This document shows positions 8,445-17,864 of a stretch of 64,000 nucleotides of DNA, piece by piece (position 1 is the first letter of the stretch; the number at the start of each line of letters is the position of its first letter). The position numbers were made by a program, and so were the translations under genes. The stretch comes from Bacteroidales bacterium UBA5226 (GTDB lineage: Bacteria > Bacteroidota > Bacteroidia > Bacteroidales > UBA932): positions 158,980 to 222,979 of the forward strand of contig DHUU01000020.1 of the NCBI GenBank assembly GCA_002409325.1, given 5' to 3'. The notes beneath the pieces are model-generated. The model was not told the origin of the DNA, made no database searches, and worked only from the letters and a program-made list of their open reading frames with translations.

Positions 8445-9461
8445 ATGATGAAAAAGATTATTATTGCGTTTTTATTTCTATCAGTGGCACTTTTTTACAC
8501 AGAGCAGGCACAGGCACAGGTCTCTGATCTGGAAGTAAGAACAGGAAAACTGGAAAACTTCCTGTCAAAATTGCCCAAAATGTCGGGGTTCATAAACCTC
8601 CGGTATCAGTATGAGAACAACACCAACTCTTTTGATATCCGCCGCGCAAGACTGGATTTTAAGGGAGAACCTGCCAAATGGTTTGACTACCGTTTGCAGG
8701 TCGATTTTGCATCTTCCCCAAAGATCATCGATGCATTTGTAAGGTTTAAAATACACCCCATGTTCAACGTGCAGGCAGGACAGTTCAAACTCGCTTTCTC
8801 CCTGGAAAATCCGTACGGTCCTCTTGACCTGGAAACACTCGAAAATTCGCAGGTTGTAAGTTATCTTTCGGGTATCAATGACCTGGCCGGCAGCAAGGCA
8901 GCCGGGCGTGATATCGGGGTGGCGGTATATGGGGGTTTCTTCAAGCAGGACGGATACAATATTGTGGATTATTTTGTAGGTCTGTACAACGGTACCGGGA
9001 TTAATGTCAAGGATAACAACAAACACAAAGACTTTGCCGGCCGCATAAACATCAATCCCATCCGCCCGGTTACCCTGTCTGCTTTCTATTATAACGGGAA
9101 AATCGGACCAGACGGAGAACTCGCCCCCAGGACCCGTTACGGGTTTGGTGCCCGCTACGACGATGGCAAGATCCTCTTCAGGGGTGAATACATTAAAGGG
9201 AAGACAAACCAGAAAGACAGCGACGGTTTTTACCTGCTGGCAGGGTATACCATCGCCGGCAAATTCCAGCCGTTGTTTAAATACGATTACATGCGTCTGG
9301 ATCTGAAAGATGAAAATTCCAGGCAGATCAACTACCTGGTGGGATTTGACTATTGGCCCCACAGCATGTTCCGGTTGCAGGTCAACTACACCTACCGGAC
9401 CTTTATACAGAAAGATAATAACAGCGGACTGCTGGGTATCATGCTTACAGCGCGCTTCTGA
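8445..9461 (+). CDS. Porin of the phosphate-selective O/P type
   Basis: A 338-residue outer-membrane beta-barrel. It has a signal peptide (MMKKIIIAFLFLSVALFYTE, cleavage after QAQAQ), a short coiled stretch, then alternating strands beginning GFINLRYQYENN and FDIRRARLDFKGEPAKWFDYRLQ, with VQAGQFKLAFSLENPYG, all typical of Porin_O_P proteins. It ends in an aromatic residue (MLTARF), as barrel proteins do. I chose the ATG at 8445 because it follows an AAGG-like site and starts the signal peptide. A YeiH-like exporter follows 30 bp later, so both may handle the same anion; the substrate is unknown. Confidence 0.88.
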   Translation: MMKKIIIAFLFLSVALFYTEQAQAQVSDLEVRTGKLENFLSKLPKMSGFINLRYQYENNTNSFDIRRARLDFKGEPAKWFDYRLQVDFASSPKIIDAFVRFKIHPMFNVQAGQFKLAFSLENPYGPLDLETLENSQVVSYLSGINDLAGSKAAGRDIGVAVYGGFFKQDGYNIVDYFVGLYNGTGINVKDNNKHKDFAGRININPIRPVTLSAFYYNGKIGPDGELAPRTRYGFGARYDDGKILFRGEYIKGKTNQKDSDGFYLLAGYTIAGKFQPLFKYDYMRLDLKDENSRQINYLVGFDYWPHSMFRLQVNYTYRTFIQKDNNSGLLGIMLTARF

Positions 9462-9491
9462 TAACGATTACTTACTTAAAAGAATCAATTC

Positions 9492-10745
9492 ATGATAAAA
9501 GAAACTAAGAAACGCTGGTGGAAACAATTTATGACCGAGGATTGGATTACCGTCATTGCTGCCACCATAATCCTGGTGCTAGCTGTGATCGTTCCCGTCA
9601 TAATGCCCAAAATGCCTAAATCGCTCCTCACTGGCAAAGAGTGGCTCGACGCAGGGTATATGTTCGTGTTCCTTCTGCTTGTTACCTACCTGACTTCCCT
9701 TATTCTGAACAAGCCTCTGAAGGGGATCTTTTTCTCCTTCCTGGCCATCTATCTGCTGGCGTTGCTATCAAATGTGATTGCCTCCATACCCGCCGTAAAA
9801 TCAACAGGACTCGAGTCGGTTTTCTTTGCGGTTATCTTCGGATTAATCATCAGCAACGTGTTCAAAGTCCCCCAATGGCTGAAGCCTGCCATCCAGAGTG
9901 AATTCTATATTAAAATTGGGATCATTACCCTGGGTTCGACCATTTTATTCGGTGAAGTCATGAAGGCAGGAGCCTACGGACTGGCCCAGGCATTGGTTGT
10001 TGTGCTGGTGGTTTGGAATTTCGCTTTCTGGGTTGCCCGCAAAATGAGGGTAGACGATGAAATGGCCACCATGCTGGCCAGCGGTGTATCCATATGCGGT
10101 GTATCGGCTGCAATAGCCACCTGCGGTGTGATCAAGGGAGACAACAAGAAACTCTCTACGGTCATCTCCCTGGTGCTGGTAATAGCCATCCCCATGATGT
10201 ACCTGTTGCCCTGGCTTTCCAACCTAATGGGCCTTCCCGCCGATGTGGCCGGAGCCTGGCTTGGCGGTACCATAGATACCACAGGTGCCGTTGCCGCAGC
10301 TGGCACCATGCTGGGAGAAGAGGCAGCTCAGACAGCTATTATCGTGAAATCTTCTCAAAATGTATTGCTGGGAATAGCTGCTTTTCTTATAGCCCTTTAC
10401 TGGACCTACAGGGGAAAGGAAGGACAGGAAAAACCCTCCGGCAGGATGATCTGGGACCGCTTCCCAAAATTTGTAATAGGATTTATTCTGGCATCACTGA
10501 TTTTTAGTATTTTCTTCAGTATAGAAGAAGCTAAAGTAGTAGGAAAGATCACCAAAGGATTCAGCAATTCCCTGTTCAGCTTAGCCTTTGTATGTATTGG
10601 TCTGGAAACAAGGTTCAAAGAAATATTCTCCAAGGAGAACCGACAACCTTTGAAAGCCTTCCTGACTGCGCAGTCTTTCAATATCATTGTTACCCTGGCT
10701 GTTGCTTACCTCCTGTTTGGAGTTATAAAGCCTATGGTGCAATAA
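9492..10745 (+). CDS. YeiH-family putative sulfate exporter
   Basis: A 417-residue inner-membrane protein with about ten hydrophobic segments. Family motifs are GSTILFGEVMKAG, the conserved SGVSICGVSAAIATCGVIKGDNKK region around residues 197-220, AGAWLGGTIDTTGAVAAAG, and KSSQNVLLGIAAF. This is the UPF0324/Cons_hypoth698 family, named for a proposed sulfate export role in a few members; actual substrates are mostly untested. It follows the porin by 30 bp and overlaps the convergent RNase Z-like gene by 14 bp. Confidence 0.88.
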   Translation: MIKETKKRWWKQFMTEDWITVIAATIILVLAVIVPVIMPKMPKSLLTGKEWLDAGYMFVFLLLVTYLTSLILNKPLKGIFFSFLAIYLLALLSNVIASIPAVKSTGLESVFFAVIFGLIISNVFKVPQWLKPAIQSEFYIKIGIITLGSTILFGEVMKAGAYGLAQALVVVLVVWNFAFWVARKMRVDDEMATMLASGVSICGVSAAIATCGVIKGDNKKLSTVISLVLVIAIPMMYLLPWLSNLMGLPADVAGAWLGGTIDTTGAVAAAGTMLGEEAAQTAIIVKSSQNVLLGIAAFLIALYWTYRGKEGQEKPSGRMIWDRFPKFVIGFILASLIFSIFFSIEEAKVVGKITKGFSNSLFSLAFVCIGLETRFKEIFSKENRQPLKAFLTAQSFNIIVTLAVAYLLFGVIKPMVQ

Positions 10746-11538
10746 GTCTGCGCGGAACGCTGAAGGTTCTGCCTTCGGTACTTAATTCGGTATCCGGAAA
10801 AATTTCCCTTGCCTCGGCCAGATAGGCCGGGGTTTCTTTATAGCGTGACGAGAAGTGCCCCAGCAGCAACTTGCCCACCCCGGCCTGAAGAGCCGTTTGC
10901 GCCGCCTGGCGGGCTGTGCAGTGTTTGTATTTTATGGCCGATTCCATGTCTTTTTCCAAATAGGTGGCCTCGTGGAAGAGTATATCAACTCCCTTAACCC
11001 AGCCGGCCAATTCGGGGAACGGTGCCGTATCGGTGCAATAAGCCACAGACCTGGGTTCGCTCCTGCGTACTGGCTTTTCCCTGAATAGGTATCCATATGT
11101 GGAAACACCGTGGCTAAGGGGAAAAGCCAGCACAGCGGCCTCATCACAATCCATGATGGGAAACATCCCCTGGCCTTCTACCAGTTCATGGATAATGGGA
11201 AAAGACGGATCCTGCTTGCCTGTAAAATCAAAATAAAAGGCAATGAGCTTTTCCAGGCCCCGGGGCGCATGCACGTAAAGTGGCTTTTTCCTGTCCAGCA
11301 GATGCATGGATGAGATCATGCCCAGCATGCCAAAAACATGATCAGCATGCAAATGCGTTATGAAAACATGATCTATTGCCACTAGTGAAATGCCCAGCTG
11401 CCTGAGGCGTAATTGCGTGCCTTCTCCGCAATCAAGTAAAAAGGACCGCCCACGTATGTTTAATACGTGAGCGGTAAAATAATTATCCTTTGTGGGCAGT
11501 GCCGAAGCACATCCCAGACTAGTCAGCGTCAGCGGCAT
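10732..11538 (-). CDS. Ribonuclease Z-like metallo-beta-lactamase-fold hydrolase
   Basis: A 268-residue MBL-fold protein with the two-zinc site: THLHADHVFGM (HxHxDH), His in FPLSHGVSTYGY, Asp in VAYCTDTAPF, and His in LLLGHFSSRY. The start (LTSLGCASALPTKDNYFTAHVL) and DCGEGTQLRLRQL are as in RNase Z, which trims tRNA 3' ends. It is shorter than the usual 300 or so residues: the segment between GYLFRE and VAYCTDT is only about 14 residues, where tRNases Z have a longer substrate-arm region. So either a reduced RNase Z or a related hydrolase. It overlaps the end of rpsA by 20 bp on the same strand. Confidence 0.75.
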   Translation of the reverse strand: MPLTLTSLGCASALPTKDNYFTAHVLNIRGRSFLLDCGEGTQLRLRQLGISLVAIDHVFITHLHADHVFGMLGMISSMHLLDRKKPLYVHAPRGLEKLIAFYFDFTGKQDPSFPIIHELVEGQGMFPIMDCDEAAVLAFPLSHGVSTYGYLFREKPVRRSEPRSVAYCTDTAPFPELAGWVKGVDILFHEATYLEKDMESAIKYKHCTARQAAQTALQAGVGKLLLGHFSSRYKETPAYLAEAREIFPDTELSTEGRTFSVPRRLIAP

Positions 11539-13450
11539 TCTGTTCCATCTCCGATTTTAGGGCAGCCAATTCGGAAATGTCACCCAAAGTTGTTTTTTCC
11601 AGGTTGGCTTTCAATTTCTTGACGGCTTTCTGGGTGGTTTCAGCTTCTGTTTCGGGTTTTTCCTTCACAGGAGCTGCTTTTTTGGATTCCTGTTCCCAGA
11701 TACGGGTATGGGATAGTGTTATGCGCTTGCTGTTTTTGTTGAATTCAAGCACCTTGAATGGCAATTTCTCTTCAAGGGCAACAGCTGAACCGTCTTCTTT
11801 TACCAGATTCTTCTGTCCTACAAAACATTCTATTCCATAGGGTAATGTGACAGTAGCGCCTTTATCCACAAAATTGGTGATTGTCCCTTCATGAACAGAG
11901 CCGGTGGTAAAAACGGTTTCGAACACTTCCCAGGGATTCTCTTCCAGCTGCTTATGACCCAGGCGAAGCCTGCGGTTGTCCTGGTCTACTTCAAGAACCA
12001 CCACATCCAGGTTTTCACCTATGGAAGTAAATTCGGAAGGATGCTTAACCTTTTTTGACCACGACAGGTCGCTTATGTGCACCAATCCTTCCACCCCTTC
12101 TTCCAGTTCTACAAAGATCCCAAAATTGGTGAAATTCCTAACCATGGCTGTGTGTCTGGAATCAACCGGGTATTTTTCATTAATAGAAGCCCAGGGATCG
12201 GGTTTTAGTTGTTTGATACCCAGCGACATTTTACGTTCTTCCTTATCTATGGTGAGCACAACAGCATCTACCTCCTGCCCCACTTTCAGGAAATCCTGTG
12301 CGCTGCGCAGGTGGGAAGACCAGGATATTTCGGTCACATGGATCAGGCCTTCAACCCCGGGTTGCACTTCCACAAAAGCTCCATAATCTGCTATGACCAC
12401 TACACGGCCCTTGACCACCGTCCCGATGGTTATATTGTCTCCCAGGGAATCCCATGGATGGGGTGTAAGTTGTTTCAGGCCCAGGGCAATGCGTTTCTTG
12501 GTGTCGTCAAAGTCAAGGATAACCACATTGATCTTCTGGTCAAGCTGGACAATTTCCTCAGGGTGGTTGATCCTTCCCCAGGATAGGTCGGTAATGTGGA
12601 TAAGGCCGTCAACGCCTCCCAGGTCCACAAACACACCGTAGGAAGTGATGTTTTTCACTGTACCTTCCAGGATCTGTCCTTTTTCCAGTTTCCCTATGAT
12701 ATCGGCCTTCTGGGCTTCCAGTTCAGCCTCTATCAGGGCTTTGTGTGAAACGACAACGTTGCGGTATTCGTGGTTGATCTTGACAATCTTGAATTCCATT
12801 GTCTTGTCAACAAACACATCGTAATCGCGGATAGGTTTGACATCAATCTGGGAACCGGGCAGGAATGCCTCAATTCCAAAAACGTCAACAATCATACCGC
12901 CTTTTGTGCGGCATTTGATATAACCCTTGATGATCTCATCCTTGTCGTAAGCATCATTTATGCGATCCCAGGAACGCAGGGACCGGGCTTTTTTATGAGA
13001 CAGAATCAACTGTCCCTTTCTGTCTTCGGCAGTTTCTACGTAGACATCCACTTTTTCACCCACGGCCAGTTCCGGGTTGTAACGGAACTCGTTTATGGAA
13101 ATCACCCCTTCACTCTTGAATCCGATGTTTACAATGACTTCCCTTTTGTTTAGGGCGACCACGGTACCTTCTACAATATCGTTTTCAATGATCTTGTTGA
13201 GGGTCTGAATGTACTGGTCTTCTATGACACTTTTTTCTGTGTCGTATACGCTTTCTTTTTCAAATGCATCCCAGTCAAACTGATCAACAGGAACCGATGC
13301 ATTGCTGGTGTTTCTTTTTATAAGGTTATGGACCTCAGGAACTTCTTCCGAATAATCTTCTAGCTCTTCTTTTTGCTGGATAACGATTTCTTCCGGATCC
13401 TGAACTTCGCTCAGGTTGTTTTTTGGAGACAATTCTTTTTCTTTTGCCAT
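11519..13450 (-). CDS. rpsA: 30S ribosomal protein S1
   Basis: A 643-residue protein with a disordered acidic N-terminus (about residues 1-85) and six S1 (OB-fold) domains in series. Clear repeats include GTVKNITSYGVFVDLGGVDGLIHITDLSW, GRVVVIADYGAFVEVQPGVEGLIHVTEISW and MVRNFTNFGIFVELEEGVEGLVHISDLSW. A charged Lys/Glu-rich tail follows. S1 binds mRNA and helps it onto the 30S subunit, which matters in this phylum where Shine-Dalgarno sites are weak. The leader is about 60 nt from the promoter at 13519. Confidence 0.96.
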   Translation of the reverse strand: MAKEKELSPKNNLSEVQDPEEIVIQQKEELEDYSEEVPEVHNLIKRNTSNASVPVDQFDWDAFEKESVYDTEKSVIEDQYIQTLNKIIENDIVEGTVVALNKREVIVNIGFKSEGVISINEFRYNPELAVGEKVDVYVETAEDRKGQLILSHKKARSLRSWDRINDAYDKDEIIKGYIKCRTKGGMIVDVFGIEAFLPGSQIDVKPIRDYDVFVDKTMEFKIVKINHEYRNVVVSHKALIEAELEAQKADIIGKLEKGQILEGTVKNITSYGVFVDLGGVDGLIHITDLSWGRINHPEEIVQLDQKINVVILDFDDTKKRIALGLKQLTPHPWDSLGDNITIGTVVKGRVVVIADYGAFVEVQPGVEGLIHVTEISWSSHLRSAQDFLKVGQEVDAVVLTIDKEERKMSLGIKQLKPDPWASINEKYPVDSRHTAMVRNFTNFGIFVELEEGVEGLVHISDLSWSKKVKHPSEFTSIGENLDVVVLEVDQDNRRLRLGHKQLEENPWEVFETVFTTGSVHEGTITNFVDKGATVTLPYGIECFVGQKNLVKEDGSAVALEEKLPFKVLEFNKNSKRITLSHTRIWEQESKKAAPVKEKPETEAETTQKAVKKLKANLEKTTLGDISELAALKSEMEQNAADAD

Positions 13451-13511
13451 GATAATAGTTCAATAAGAATTAGATGGTTAGACTTTATTTATAAACCCTT
13501 TACAGGGGCTG

Positions 13512-13519
13512 CAAAAGTA
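13512..13519 (-). promoter_or_regulatory. Promoter -7 box of rpsA
   Basis: The minus strand reads TACTTTTG followed by CAGCCCCT. The tig promoter (35161-35154) has the identical 16-nt string across box and start site, so these two translation-related genes share the same core promoter and initial transcribed sequence. Confidence 0.6.
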
Positions 13520-13548
13520 AATGTTATTTTTTAATTATCAAAAGAATG

Positions 13549-13556
13549 TAACTTTA
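13549..13556 (+). promoter_or_regulatory. Possible promoter -7 box of the POT/aminopeptidase operon
   Basis: TAACTTTA differs from TAnnTTTG at the last base only and lies 26 bp before the ATG at 13583. It is the best candidate between the divergent rpsA promoter and this gene. Confidence 0.35.
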
Positions 13557-13582
13557 TAGTTTCAATTTTTATCCATAATCAT

Positions 13583-14881
13583 ATGAATAAAACCGAATCC
13601 GGGATCAGATCATTTCCTAAAAATTTCTGGACTGCCGTTGGTATGGAGTTCTTTGAACGCGGAGCCTATTACGGGGTGCTTTCGGTGCTGTCTGTTTACC
13701 TTGTCCTTTCTCCTGATGAAGGGGGATTGGGCTTTTCCAGAGAAGCTGCAGGAGCCGTCATGGGAACTATCCCCCCCCTGCTCTACTTTCTGCCCCTCTT
13801 TGCCGGGGCCCTGGCAGACAGGTATGGATTCAGGAATATGCTCATGATCGCTTTCTTCTTCCTGACAACTGGGTATTTCCTGACCGGTTTCATGAGCTCC
13901 TATGGGCTGGTTTTCGCTTCACTGGTTGTGATGGCCATTGGCGCAGGTTTCTTCAAACCTGTTATATCGGGCACGATTGCCCACTCAACTACAGAAAAGA
14001 ACTCCACATTGGGTTTTGGCATCTTTTACTGGTCTATCAACCTGGGAGCCTTTTTGTTCCCGCTCCTTCTGGTACCCGTACTTAAAAAAGAATCCTACAG
14101 TTATGTTTTCTGGATGGCCGCAGCGGCCGGTGTGGTATTGCTTCTGATGAACATTTTCCTCTATAGGGAGCCAGTCCGTGCCAGGGAAAAAGTTCCTTTT
14201 TCCAAAATTTTCGAAGATATGGCTGTCGTTTTCCGGGACTGGAAATTTATTGTCATGATCCTGATCTACTCCGGTTTCTGGATCATGTATTTCCAGATGT
14301 ACGGGACCGTTCTCTGGTATGTGAACGAATACATGGACATGACCCCTGTAAACAACGCATTAAATGGTGTCATAGTCTGGCTGACACAGAAACCGTCTGC
14401 CTGGGAATTTGATGTGGAACATGTCACCGTTCTGAACGCAGGGGTGATCATCCTGCTGCAGTTGTTCGTATCCCGGATCGTAAGCCGTTTCAAGGCCCTG
14501 CCCACCATAATCACCGGTATTGGCCTGGGCACAGCGGGCATGGCCATTCTGGCCTGTTCTTCCTATGCCTGGGTTTTTATTGCAGGCTGTATAGTTTTTA
14601 CCCTGGGGGAAATGACCGCACATCCCAAATTTAATTCATTCGTAGGACTTATTGCTCCATCGGGGAAAAAAGCCATTTATATGGGTTATTCTTTTTTCTG
14701 CAGCGTGATTGGCAGTTTTGTAGGCGGTTTTGTGGGGGCCCCCCTGTACAGTCAGTTTGTGGACAAGATGGGCAGGCCCGATTTGCTATGGCTGATATTC
14801 AGCTGCGTAGGTATGTTGAGCATGGCAGGGCTCATATGGTTTAATCGTTATGTAATCAATAAAGGATCCACTCAGTCATGA
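13583..14881 (+). CDS. POT-family (peptide) MFS transporter
   Basis: A 432-residue, about 12-helix transporter. The N-terminal EFFERGAYYGVLSVL motif is the ExxER(F)xYYG signature of proton-coupled oligopeptide transporters, and FYWSINLGAFLFPLL matches the second POT motif (FYxxINxGS). A long central loop (about residues 205-225) separates two six-helix bundles. It likely imports di- and tripeptides with protons. Its stop overlaps the next start (ATGA), so it is coupled to an Xaa-Pro aminopeptidase, which supports a peptide-uptake role. Confidence 0.88.
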   Translation: MNKTESGIRSFPKNFWTAVGMEFFERGAYYGVLSVLSVYLVLSPDEGGLGFSREAAGAVMGTIPPLLYFLPLFAGALADRYGFRNMLMIAFFFLTTGYFLTGFMSSYGLVFASLVVMAIGAGFFKPVISGTIAHSTTEKNSTLGFGIFYWSINLGAFLFPLLLVPVLKKESYSYVFWMAAAAGVVLLLMNIFLYREPVRAREKVPFSKIFEDMAVVFRDWKFIVMILIYSGFWIMYFQMYGTVLWYVNEYMDMTPVNNALNGVIVWLTQKPSAWEFDVEHVTVLNAGVIILLQLFVSRIVSRFKALPTIITGIGLGTAGMAILACSSYAWVFIAGCIVFTLGEMTAHPKFNSFVGLIAPSGKKAIYMGYSFFCSVIGSFVGGFVGAPLYSQFVDKMGRPDLLWLIFSCVGMLSMAGLIWFNRYVINKGSTQS

Positions 14882-16671
14882 ATATATCCGAAAAAATCAC
14901 AGCGCTCCGGCGCCTGATGAAACAGCAGGGATGGGATGCAGCAGTCATCTCGGGAACGGACCCGCACGGCAGCGAATACCTGCCGGAACGGTGGCAGCAA
15001 AGAAAGTGGATATCGGGTTTTACCGGCTCGTTCGGAACCGTGGTTGTTACGCATACCCATGCCGGATTGTGGACTGACACACGGTATTTTATCCAGTCAC
15101 GCAAAGAACTGGAAGGAACGGAATTCGAACTGCATCCCCTGCGGGTCCCGGATGCGGTGGATTACCCGCAGTGGCTTGCTGCCAGCCTGCCCGCAGGATC
15201 AGTTACCTGCATAGACGGGGAGTGCATGACTTACCGGCAGGTTCAGCTACTATACCAATCTGTCAAGGTCAACTCCGGCAGCATTGTCAACAGGCCCTCT
15301 TTTCTTGATGAAATCGGCAGGGACAAGTCTCCCCTGCCGTTAAGTCCTGTCTATGTCCTGGAACCAAAATACAGCGGCCGTGAAACGGAAGACAAGATTC
15401 AATGGTTGCGCAGGGAGTTGTCCACCAGGGGCTGTTCCCACATCCTGCTCAGCGGACTGGACCAGATAGCATGGCTTTTTAATATCCGCAGCCACGACAT
15501 TCTCTATAATCCGGTAGCCATTGCCTATGCCCTGGTGGATTCGCGCTATGCAACCCTCTTCATAACAGAGACAAAAGTGGGAGAGGGCGTCAAAAAGACA
15601 CTTAGGGCGCAGGGGGTGGATATTGCTCCATACGAATCCCTGACGGCCCTACTGAAAGGCCTGTCACCGGATTCGGTCTTCATGGCCGATGGGGATACCC
15701 TGAACCACAGCCTTTTCCAATTTTTATTATCCCGTTTTAGCGCAGCGGGTGTAAAAGATACCCCATCCCCTGTCATCCTGGCAAAAGCCCTTAAAAATCC
15801 TGTGGAAACGGAAGGATTCAGAAAAGCGTTCCTGAACGACGGTCTGGCCATGGAGCGGTTCCTGTTCTGGCTGGAAAAAACCCTGGAGCAAGATATCCCG
15901 CTGACAGAAAAAGATGCTGCAGACAAACTTTCCTGGATGCGTACCCTCTCCCCTGATGCCATGGGCGACAGTTTTCAATACATACCGGCATACGGGCCCA
16001 ATGCAGCCCTGCCCCACTACAGCACAGCAGCCGCTTCGTACACCCGTCTGGAGAAAAAGGGGCTTTTTTTGATTGATTCGGGAGGTCATTACCTCTACGG
16101 GACCACAGACATCACCCGGACCATCCCGCTGGGACCGCTGACTCCCCTGGAAAAGGAAGATTACACCGTGGCACTGAAAGGAATGATTGCCCTGAGCCGG
16201 GCCGTTTTTCTGAAAGGGACCCGGGGAACCCACCTGGACATGCTGGCAAAAGATCCGCTGTGGAGGTACCGCCGCAATTACGGACACGGGACCGGGCATG
16301 GGATAGGGCATTTTCTGTGTGTGCATGAGGGTCCCCAGGACATCAGGATGACCTGGAAAGACCAGGAGCTCCTGCCGGGGATGGTCACTTCCAACGAGCC
16401 GGGCATTTACCGGGAAGGCTCCCATGGAGTAAGGCATGAGAACATCCTTTTATGCAAGGAACTGGAAGAAAATGAATTCGGACGCTGGCTTGGCTTTGAG
16501 ACCCTTACTCTATGCCACATTGATACATCGGCAATAGTTGTCTCTCTTTTGGAAAGGGGGGAAATCGAATGGCTCAACCGGTACAATAAAAGTGTATATG
16601 AAAAAATGGTTCCTTACCTGACTTATGAAGAATCGCGCTGGCTGCAGCAGAAAACCGCTGCGCTTACTTGA
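14878..16671 (+). CDS. Xaa-Pro aminopeptidase, M24B family
   Basis: A 597-residue three-domain aminopeptidase P. Two creatinase-like N-terminal domains (about 1-310) precede the pita-bread catalytic domain. Dinuclear metal ligands are D400 (LFLIDSGG), D411 (TTDITRT), H474 (GTGHGIGH), E507 (SNEPGIY) and E521 (RHENILL). It removes N-terminal residues before proline. The three-domain cytosolic form is common in Bacteroidota. The ATGA overlap with the POT transporter suggests imported proline-containing peptides as substrate. It overlaps corA tail to tail by 8 bp. Confidence 0.95.
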   Translation: MNISEKITALRRLMKQQGWDAAVISGTDPHGSEYLPERWQQRKWISGFTGSFGTVVVTHTHAGLWTDTRYFIQSRKELEGTEFELHPLRVPDAVDYPQWLAASLPAGSVTCIDGECMTYRQVQLLYQSVKVNSGSIVNRPSFLDEIGRDKSPLPLSPVYVLEPKYSGRETEDKIQWLRRELSTRGCSHILLSGLDQIAWLFNIRSHDILYNPVAIAYALVDSRYATLFITETKVGEGVKKTLRAQGVDIAPYESLTALLKGLSPDSVFMADGDTLNHSLFQFLLSRFSAAGVKDTPSPVILAKALKNPVETEGFRKAFLNDGLAMERFLFWLEKTLEQDIPLTEKDAADKLSWMRTLSPDAMGDSFQYIPAYGPNAALPHYSTAAASYTRLEKKGLFLIDSGGHYLYGTTDITRTIPLGPLTPLEKEDYTVALKGMIALSRAVFLKGTRGTHLDMLAKDPLWRYRRNYGHGTGHGIGHFLCVHEGPQDIRMTWKDQELLPGMVTSNEPGIYREGSHGVRHENILLCKELEENEFGRWLGFETLTLCHIDTSAIVVSLLERGEIEWLNRYNKSVYEKMVPYLTYEESRWLQQKTAALT

Positions 16672-17620
16672 TCATTTTCCTCCTTCTGAATAAAAAAATG
16701 GCTATTACCACAGTCAGAAGCATCAATAAAAGCAATATCACAAAATCCCATAACTGGTTCCCCGACACAATGGGTAATTTCACGTTCATACCAAAAATAC
16801 TGGCAATTAGGGTGGGAGGCATGAGTAAAAGGGAAACAAAAGTGAATACACGCATCAGTTTGTTCTGCTCCAGATTGATCAGACCCAGTGCAGTATTCTG
16901 AAGGTACTCAAGCCGTTCAAAACTAAAATTGGCATGGTGTATGAGTGAATCAATGTCTTTGTTCAGGATTTCCAGTTTTGAATACAAGTCCCTTGGAAAT
17001 TTGTCGCTCTTGAAAATACCGGAAAGGATCCTTTGTTTGTCAACACCGTTTGTCCTGATGACCATGGTGTTTTCCTGCAACTGATTCACATCCAGAAGAA
17101 AGGACTCGTCCATGGATTCTCCCAGGTCAATTCTCCGGGACAATTGTGTAATTTCCTTGGAAAGGATCTCCACCAGGTCGGCATCCACATCAATCCTATT
17201 CTCCAGGATACTCACCATGATGTGGTAACCGGTGGGATAAAATTTAAGGTTGTTGAGTAATTTGCGCTGGACTTCAGCCAGAGTTCTGAGCGGTGTGTGC
17301 CGTAATGTAACCAGAATGCTCTCGGACAAAATAAATGATACCGGAACAGAAGCATAATCGTCTGGTCCGGGGATCAGGAAGTTGGTATTGGCAAAGATGG
17401 TGGTTTCTGTTTCCGAGTAACGGGAAGAAGATTCGATCTCCTCGGCCTGGGCCCTGCTCTGCAGAGTGGTGTCCAGGAAATCCTCCACTGCCCTTTTTTC
17501 ATCCCCTGTGGGACTATGCAAATCTATCCATAAAACATCATCCAATCCCAGTTTATCCAGGATTTTTACATCTGTATCGTTTAAGATTTGCCCTTTGGAT
17601 TTGTAAAATATTTCGATCAT
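16664..17620 (-). CDS. corA: CorA-family magnesium/cobalt transporter
   Basis: A 318-residue protein with a large cytoplasmic alpha/beta N-terminal domain and two C-terminal helices. The first ends in ASIFGMNVKLP, carrying the essential GMN selectivity motif, and the tail is basic (LFRRRKMIK). It forms a homopentameric Mg2+ channel. A longer frame begins at 17674, but ATG 17620 starts directly at the family N-terminus (MIEIFYKSKG). The nearest upstream promoter box predicts a leader of about 210 nt. Confidence 0.93.
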   Translation of the reverse strand: MIEIFYKSKGQILNDTDVKILDKLGLDDVLWIDLHSPTGDEKRAVEDFLDTTLQSRAQAEEIESSSRYSETETTIFANTNFLIPGPDDYASVPVSFILSESILVTLRHTPLRTLAEVQRKLLNNLKFYPTGYHIMVSILENRIDVDADLVEILSKEITQLSRRIDLGESMDESFLLDVNQLQENTMVIRTNGVDKQRILSGIFKSDKFPRDLYSKLEILNKDIDSLIHHANFSFERLEYLQNTALGLINLEQNKLMRVFTFVSLLLMPPTLIASIFGMNVKLPIVSGNQLWDFVILLLLMLLTVVIAIFLFRRRKMIK

Positions 17621-17843
17621 GATGCGAAGTTTATCAGGTAAAACATACGGTTGCAAACGTTTGTTTCCCTTCAACTTCGCGGCTTTGATCTTACTTTATG
17701 AGCAATTTGCCAGCAGGTACCTGAATTCCCTGTATGTTTTTCACGATAACGCATACCTAATTCGTTTTAAGTCCTTGCAAGCAATGGTTTATATGGTTAA
17801 CTAACCGTCCGGCATTTGCTGTTAGATAATTTTTGCAAATGTA
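17621..17843 (-). promoter_or_regulatory. Promoter box and long 5' leader of corA
   Basis: The minus strand has TACATTTG at 17843-17836, a full TAnnTTTG match, with no equal match closer to corA. The leader of about 210 nt contains short complementary pairs, such as GTATG/CATAC around a 15-nt interval and the palindrome AAACGTTT. A structured Mg2+-responsive leader is possible, but I do not recognise any known riboswitch class. Confidence 0.35.
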
Positions 17844-17864
17844 ACTTTTTTTTTTGAACAAACA

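Noticed and set aside
8565..9362. 265-residue open frame antisense to the porin
   Set aside because: Lies wholly opposite a clear porin gene, has no recognisable domain and no start signal.
15727..16437. 236-residue open frame antisense to the Xaa-Pro aminopeptidase
   Set aside because: Shadow of a conserved gene; composition is Gln/Pro/Gly-rich as expected from the reverse frame.
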